Positions 59,130-64,000 of a stretch of 64,000 nt of DNA are shown piece after piece (within the stretch, counting starts at the first letter, position 1; the number at the start of each line of letters is the position of its first letter). A program made the translations under genes and the position numbers. Origin of the DNA: Chinchilla lanigera (Eukaryota > Chordata > Mammalia > Rodentia > Chinchillidae); contig NW_004955417.1 of assembly GCF_000276665.1 (NCBI RefSeq), positions 21,220,345 through 21,284,344 of the forward strand. The letters are read 5' to 3'. Below the pieces are notes generated by a model. It had not been told where the DNA came from. It saw nothing but the letters and a program-made list of their open reading frames with translations, and made no database searches.

Positions 59130-59645
59130 TCTTATGGAAGGCAGAATATTGGCTTTCCAAGACATCTAGTCCTCATTTCTGGAGCTGCAGAACATATAAT
59201 CTTACTTGGCAGTAGAAACATTTCAGAAATGATTAAGGTATGACCATGAGATGGAGAAATGATATTGGATTATCTAGGATTATCCAGTCACATGAGTCCT
59301 TCTAGGTAGATTGCTTTCACCAACTGTAGAAAGGGCAGATGTGACTGAGTGAGGAGGGACAGACCAACACAACAAGAAAGGGATGCCACCTGAGAAGGTT
59401 ATTGCCGAAGATGGAGAGATACAAGGACAAGTCATAGATTGAGGCTAGCCATTAAAAGCTTTAAGACAAGAAAATAGATTCTTTCCTAGCGTTTCCAGAA
59501 AAGAATGCAACTTTTTTGACTCAGATTGTACTCCAGTTACATTGTCAGAATTTGTCACAAGAACTATAAAATAATAAATTTGTGTTTGTTTTAAGCCACT
59601 ATGTAGGTAATCATTTTTATGGCAGCAATAGAAAACTAATGTATA
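59130..59645 (+). mobile_element. MLT1-type MaLR solo LTR
   Basis: Long collinear match to MLT1: 'gacatctagtcctcatttct' near 59160, 'gatattggattatctaggat' near 59261, 'agcgtttccagaaaagaatg' near 59488, 'aactataaaataataaattt' near 59563, 'gttttaagccactatgtagg' near 59588, and the end 'gcagcaatagaaaactaatg'. Orientation is plus and it is near full length. Confidence 0.87.
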
Positions 59646-59649
59646 CTCT

Positions 59650-60405
59650 ATAAATAATTGTTTCAGAAGACTCATCTGTGGAGACCAGAAGCTTTTGAGT
59701 AAAATAACATTGAGTAATTGGCCTGTCACATGGGATCAGAGTGTGAAGAAAGTTACTCTCTAGTAACAGCAGCAGCAAAAAAGAATATACTTCTATTTGG
59801 AGGAGAGAGACAATTCCACCTTAATCAAGTGACCCAACATCATGTTCAGTTAGAGAATATCCTTGCAGTGTCTGTGCTCTCCCGTGACACTCTATGGAGT
59901 TCATTTCATCCACATGAAGTGTTCTTAACACATGATTATCCCAATCTAATTGAATTTATAGATCATTTTCCTTATTGTTATAGGAACTTCACATAACAGA
60001 GAAAAAAATTAAGGTAAATTTGGATAATCTTACCCACAAGGTGAGATGTAAATAACTGACCATTGTTTTCAAAAAGTTAACAGAATAGAATGACAAAAAG
60101 GGACTTATTCTGAATAATAGGGTAAAGCTGAGGCATTACATTAAATGCAATATGTGATCTTCTATCTATGCTGCATTACAAAAGATAGGAAGGGAGGAAG
60201 GCAGGAAAGAAAGGGATGAAAAAAGAAAGAAGAAAGGATGAGAGAAAGGGAATACAGGTGTTACAAAATGGTTTAGATGTGGACTAACATTAATAGATTA
60301 GATAGATAGATAAATAGATAGACAAATAGATGATAGATGGATTCAAAATTCTCACTACAATCACTTTTCCATTTTTCAGTCATGACAAATATATTGACTG
60401 TTTAT
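59650..60405. other. Unassigned sequence with purine-rich and GATA tracts
   Basis: Holds a GGAA/GAAA-rich tract at 60185-60250 and an imperfect GATA array at 60292-60340. The 92-codon frame at 59718-59996 has no domain. Confidence 0.5.
60292..60340. repeat. Imperfect (GATA)n microsatellite
   Basis: GATA units interrupted by AATA and GACA variants. Confidence 0.9.
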
Positions 60406-60409
60406 TGTG

Positions 60410-60545
60410 AAAAGAGCATAATTTGGACTCATGGGAGCTTCATTCCGGCCCTCATTACAACTACAAATGGTTTGGGGAAAAGGACTTAACCTGTCTGCCT
60501 GGCAGCTTCCTAAACTGGATTATAGTGGATGATTTTTACTGAACC
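60410..60545 (+). mobile_element. MIR SINE, degraded
   Basis: 'aatttggactcatgggagct' near 60420, then 'gggaaaaggacttaacctgt' and 'gcttcctaaactggattata' follow MIR core order. Confidence 0.6.
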
Positions 60546-60659
60546 TGAAACTTCTACATTCCTTGACATTTCCTTCTGGAGAACATTTGGAAGGCTTTTC
60601 TTGGACTTTCAAGTCTGGCAAATTTCACATGACAAATTTACTGAGTGTGGATATAAATT

Positions 60660-61105
60660 CTCTATTGTTATGTTATAAAGTACCACAAATGGAGTGGTTT
60701 AAATCAACTGAAATTTATTACCTCAGCGATTCTGTAGGTTATAAATTGAGGAACAGTGTGTCTGGAGTGTCAACTCAGCATCTAAACAGCCTGAAAACAA
60801 GAGGCTGACTGCAATTCCAGTTTTCAACTTGGCTTGGGATGCTCTTCCCGGTTCACTGGTTGTTGGCAGAACTCCTTTCCTTGTGACTTTTGGATGAAGA
60901 TTCCTGTCATCCTACCAGTTGTCTGGGAGCTGCACTCGGAGAGCAGATGGTGGTCACATTTCTTTACCATGCAAGCCCCATAGGAAATTTACTCTATAAA
61001 TGATCATCTGCTTCCAGACCACCTGCACCGCGTCACTGACTACTCCTGCTACTCTACTAGCCTGGAGAAAACGCTCCTTTTTCAGGACTCCTGTAAGTAT
61101 GGCAG
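60660..61105 (-). mobile_element. MLT1-type or related MaLR LTR, reverse
   Basis: 'ttataaagtaccacaaatgg', 'aaatcaactgaaatttatta', 'ctggttgttggcagaactcc' and 'gtctgggagctgcactcgga' match the reverse complement of an MLT-type LTR. Middle degraded. Confidence 0.62.
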
Positions 61106-61109
61106 ACCC

Positions 61110-61895
61110 AGAAATAATCACTCAATCATGAAGTTAAATAGCTTGGTGTCCTAGTTATATCTGCAATGCCGCTTTTCATATGTAATATATCATAAGGATA
61201 TGTGCCAAAGAAGGCAGCAAATCTCGGAATCTAACGTAAATTTTTGCTCTTGCATGGGACACTCAAACCAATTATACCAGAAAATTTTCAAAACGACCAA
61301 ATAGAGATGCCCAACCGTCTTCCTCCACAAATAAGAAACAAAGCAACAGGTGGAGAGCTGCACTTTGAGGTGATGGACAAAGATGTTTGGCATCCAGGGC
61401 ATGAGAGATGAGAAACCTGTAAGATTTGGAGGGCTGGGATGGCAGAGTTGAAACGGGAATAAAGAGCACGATGATCCCTGCTCTCTAGATTGTGCGTATG
61501 GCAGGTGGTTTTCCTTTTTGGGAGAAAAGGTGAGTCGGAGAGTCCCAGCCACCTCTGTCCATATGCCAGTGCCAACTGAGGTAGGAGAACCTTCCAGAGT
61601 CATTACAGGCTTGCCATCCAGTTAGGAGAGCTACCTGGACTGTGTCCGGTAGCATTGTGTAAGAGAAAGGAGCAATTTTGTCTCTCATCCCAAACACTCA
61701 AAACCCAGGATGCTGTAGTTTGGTGCCATCTTGAGAAAAGAGATATTGTCCTAACTCATACTACTTGGGAGTTATATATCATTGCATGTCATACCCCCAT
61801 CACCGGATATTCAGGTATCTCCTTAAACTTGCCCAAGGGAACTACAGCCTCACACACCCAACTTGGCCCAGAAGAAAATCTGTGACCCCAGCACA
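61110..61895. other. Unassigned, slightly GC-richer sequence
   Basis: Several overlapping minus frames (61190-61603, 137 codons; 61288-61575, 95 codons) are present, but no known domain or splice context. An unidentified LTR is as likely as anything else. I do not call a gene. Confidence 0.4.
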
Positions 61896-62396
61896 CAAGC
61901 CTATGCAATGTCTAGAACTCAGAGATTTAGAAATTTAATGCAGTCTTCATCAAAATACCAATGACATTCTTCACGACTGGAAGAAAGAACCCTGGAATTC
62001 ATACAGAAGTACAAATTTTCCCAAATGGCTAAAGCAATCTTGAAACAAAAGAACAAAGTTGGAGACGTTGTATTACCACACTTGAAAATACACTGCAAAA
62101 CTATGTGAGCCAAAACAGCATGCTATTAAAATAAAAACAAGTATAAAGACCAATAGAACAAAATGGAGTGCTCAGAAATAACCCCATGCATATACAGTCA
62201 ACTGAACCTAGACAAAAGCTTCAAAAATATTCATTTACAAAAGGATAAATGCTTTGTGGGAAACCAAATATTTGTAGAAAGAATATTCGTCCCTAACCTC
62301 ACCCTACACAAAAATCAATGAATAACAGATCAAATAGTTAAACTGAAGACCTTAAACTATTCCACTACTAAATAAGAATATAAGAGAAACTATGGT

Positions 62397-62815
62397 CATT
62401 ATTGTGATATATCACTTTGACTTGTGTAGGAACTGCCTAGCAGACTAGTCAAGCTCTAGCTGTGTCTGTGGTTGACCTGTAGGTTCCAACATGGGGAGCA
62501 ATGACACACCCTGGATGGGGGTGGCACTAAGCAGTAGGCTTGGAGCCTGGATGGAATATTAAGAGAAAGAAGAAACCCTCTTCACCTTGGACTGGATCCT
62601 CTGGCCATTTTGATTTTTCCACCCCTGATTCTGTACAAAGCCCCTGGGACTCTTTGTCATCCTGTAAGCCTACCTAGTAAATATTTTATATAATCTGTTA
62701 TATAATCATATATAATGATATGATTATATAAAACATATCTATATACATATATCATATATATACAGGAATATATATATTCTGTTCTTCTAGTGAACCTTTA
62801 ACTAAAGCATAAATT
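62397..62815 (+). mobile_element. LTR-like repeat inserted in L1
   Basis: It begins near 'atatcactttgacttgtgta' and ends with 'tgttcttctagtgaaccttt', then 'aactaaagc', the same 3' end class as 44451. L1 text breaks at 'gagaaactatggtcatt' and resumes at 'aaattcttcaggacatc'. An AT-rich palindromic expansion lies at 62696-62775. Confidence 0.65.
62696..62775. repeat. AT-rich palindromic low-complexity block
   Basis: TATATA/ATCATA runs, including 'tgttatataatcatatataa'. It corresponds to the TATA-rich part before the 3' end of the LTR-like element. Confidence 0.85.
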
Positions 62816-63155
62816 CTTCAGGACATCTGTATAGCCCTTGGGTATTTGGATAAGTTCCCCAGGATCAGAAAAACAAGGGCACAACTAGACAGATACAACT
62901 GTGTTAAAGAAACCTCTGCCCAACCACAGAAACTGTCAACAAGGTGAAGAGATAAGATAAAAAAGAAGAAGAAACACTGTAAATTATTCATCTGACACAG
63001 GATTAATACACAGAATGTATAAGAAACTCAGATAATTAAACAGAAGCAAGTAATTTGAAAACGTATATGATCTAAATAGTTTGTAAAAGAAGGAATCTGA
63101 ATTACCAAAAAAAGTGTGAAAAAATTATCAGTATCATTATCTAAATGCAAATTGG

Positions 63156-63299
63156 GTGGCTGGGGACATAGCTCAGGGAAACGAGGGCCTGCCTGGCAAG
63201 TTCAATGTTCTGAGATCCATTCCCTGTAGCAAAATAAACAAAAACAAAAACAAACAAACAACAACAAAAAAAAACAAAGCAAAACAAAACAAAAAAAAT
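63156..63299 (+). mobile_element. ID-type SINE with long A-rich tail
   Basis: 'ggctggggacatagctcagg', 'gcctgcctggcaagttcaat', a degraded B box, and a tail of about 65 bp with CAAAA/CAAAC units. The flanks ATGCAAATTG (63146-63155) and ATGCAATTTG (63300-63309) are a 10-bp duplication with one mismatch. It splits the L1. Confidence 0.92.
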
Positions 63300-64000
63300 A
63301 TGCAATTTGAACCCACAATGCAAATCTCACTGTCTTTAGAATGGCTACTATCAAAAAGAAAAAATAACAAATGTTGGAGAGCATGTGGAGAAAGGGAACT
63401 CCTGTACAATGTTGGTGGGCATCTAAATTAATACAATCAGTATACAGAGCAGTATAGAGGCTCATCACAAAACTAAAGACAAAAACCTCTTACAGGATCC
63501 AGCTCTATTCAAAGGAAATAATATCAGCATACCAAAGTGATATACAATATCCATATTTATTATGCACTATTCACAATAGCTAAGAAACAATCCACCTAAG
63601 TGCACATCAACATATAAATTAATAAATAAAAGGTGATATATATATGAAGGTTATCCATAAAAAGAATTAGATCCTATAATTTGCAGTAAAATGGGTGCAA
63701 TATATATTAAATGAGATATTAAAAGACACCACATTTCTCTATCATATGGGGATGCTAAAAAATGTCAAACTGAATATAGAACAATGATTACTAGAGTGTG
63801 GGAAAGGAAAAGGTTAAAAATATCAAAGTACAGTAGGAAGGAAGTAATGGAGTGAGTACTGCAGTTTGTAATAACCTATTATATATTTTATGAGTAACTA
63901 GAAGACAGAAGCCAGAAAGTTCCACACGCAGGAATGACAAAGGGATGAAGGTGTTAACCACACTAATTTGAGCGCTGAACACAGTTATTGAACACACAGA

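Larger units (their letters stand above)
61900..64000 (+). mobile_element. LINE-1 (ORF2 3' half to 3' UTR), runs to the window end
   Basis: Plus-strand ORF2 landmarks: 'acttgaaaatacactgcaaa' near 62080, 'gaccaatagaacaaaatgga' near 62148, 'aattcttcaggacatctgta' near 62812, 'tgttggagagcatgtggaga' near 63372, 'tacaatgttggtgggcatct' near 63405, 'attcacaatagctaagaaac' near 63570. A LTR-like element (62397-62815) and an ID (63156-63299) are nested in it. All frames are broken. No L1 end is reached inside the window. Confidence 0.87.

Noticed and set aside
61190..61603. A 137-codon minus frame in slightly GC-richer DNA.
   Set aside because: Several alternative frames of similar length overlap it, and there is no recognisable domain, so it is left as unassigned sequence.
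1..64000. CRISPR arrays, bacterial-type operons, phage or plasmid features.
   Set aside because: The window is vertebrate nuclear DNA. The only regular direct repeats are microsatellites, the left-edge minisatellite, the 42-bp repeats within an LTR-like element and SINE target-site duplications.

Overview
This window is AT-rich, repeat-saturated vertebrate nuclear DNA, almost certainly from a rodent. Markers are ID-type tRNA-derived SINEs with A-box and B-box motifs, 7SL-derived B1 SINEs (one carrying the internal duplication typical of rodent B1), B1-dID composite SINEs, LINE-1 remnants, ERVL-MaLR-type LTRs, and ancient mammalian L2, MIR and MLT1 copies. B1-dID composites are known from squirrel-, dormouse-, beaver- and cavy-related rodents. 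The best-preserved ID copies share a core reading GCCTGCCTGGCAAGCGCAAGG, then TCGTGA, which suggests a non-murid lineage. Beaver is my best but weak guess.

I found no convincing protein-coding exon, no structural RNA gene and no CRISPR array. The longest open frames (about 150 codons) lie in a GC-rich tandem repeat at the left edge or in LTR-like sequence. The window reads as a gene desert or the interior of a very large intron. The only clearly protein-derived sequence is transposon-derived, for example an L1 ORF2 C-terminal remnant at 27767-28042 (-).

Layout. 1-471: CpG-rich tandem array running off the left edge. 0.5-4.3 kb: minus-strand L1 debris with an ID element and an LTR-like insertion. 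5.7-7.2 kb: a long plus-strand L2 split by an ID element. 7.3-16 kb: mostly unassigned, with a B1-dID, simple repeats and one ID. 16.3-22.3 kb: ancient L1, a plus-strand L1, another ID, a minus-strand L1M, L2, B1 and two MaLR LTRs. 22.3-27.3 kb: largely unassigned, with two MaLR fragments. 27.4-28.5 kb: minus-strand L1. 29-34.5 kb: unassigned. 34.8 kb: a 63-bp alternating purine-pyrimidine tract. 35.6-38.1 kb: L1M and L1 with an LTR-like insertion. 41.3-42 kb: a second L2. 44-49.8 kb: LTR-like element, MIRs, ID and a long L1M. 51-58.7 kb: MIR, B1 family, MaLRs and an L1 3' UTR twin of the 27.4-kb copy. 59-61 kb: MLT1-type LTRs. 61.9 kb to the end: plus-strand L1 carrying an LTR-like element and an ID.

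Function is therefore not a set of cooperating genes but a record of nested insertions. Several are dated relative to one another by intact target-site duplications. The most unusual items are the CpG-dense array, a 37-bp tailless half-ID insertion flanked by 17-bp duplications, and the 63-bp potential Z-DNA tract. I did not find a previously undescribed multi-gene system. All family assignments are from reading the sequence against remembered consensus features; no database search was run.
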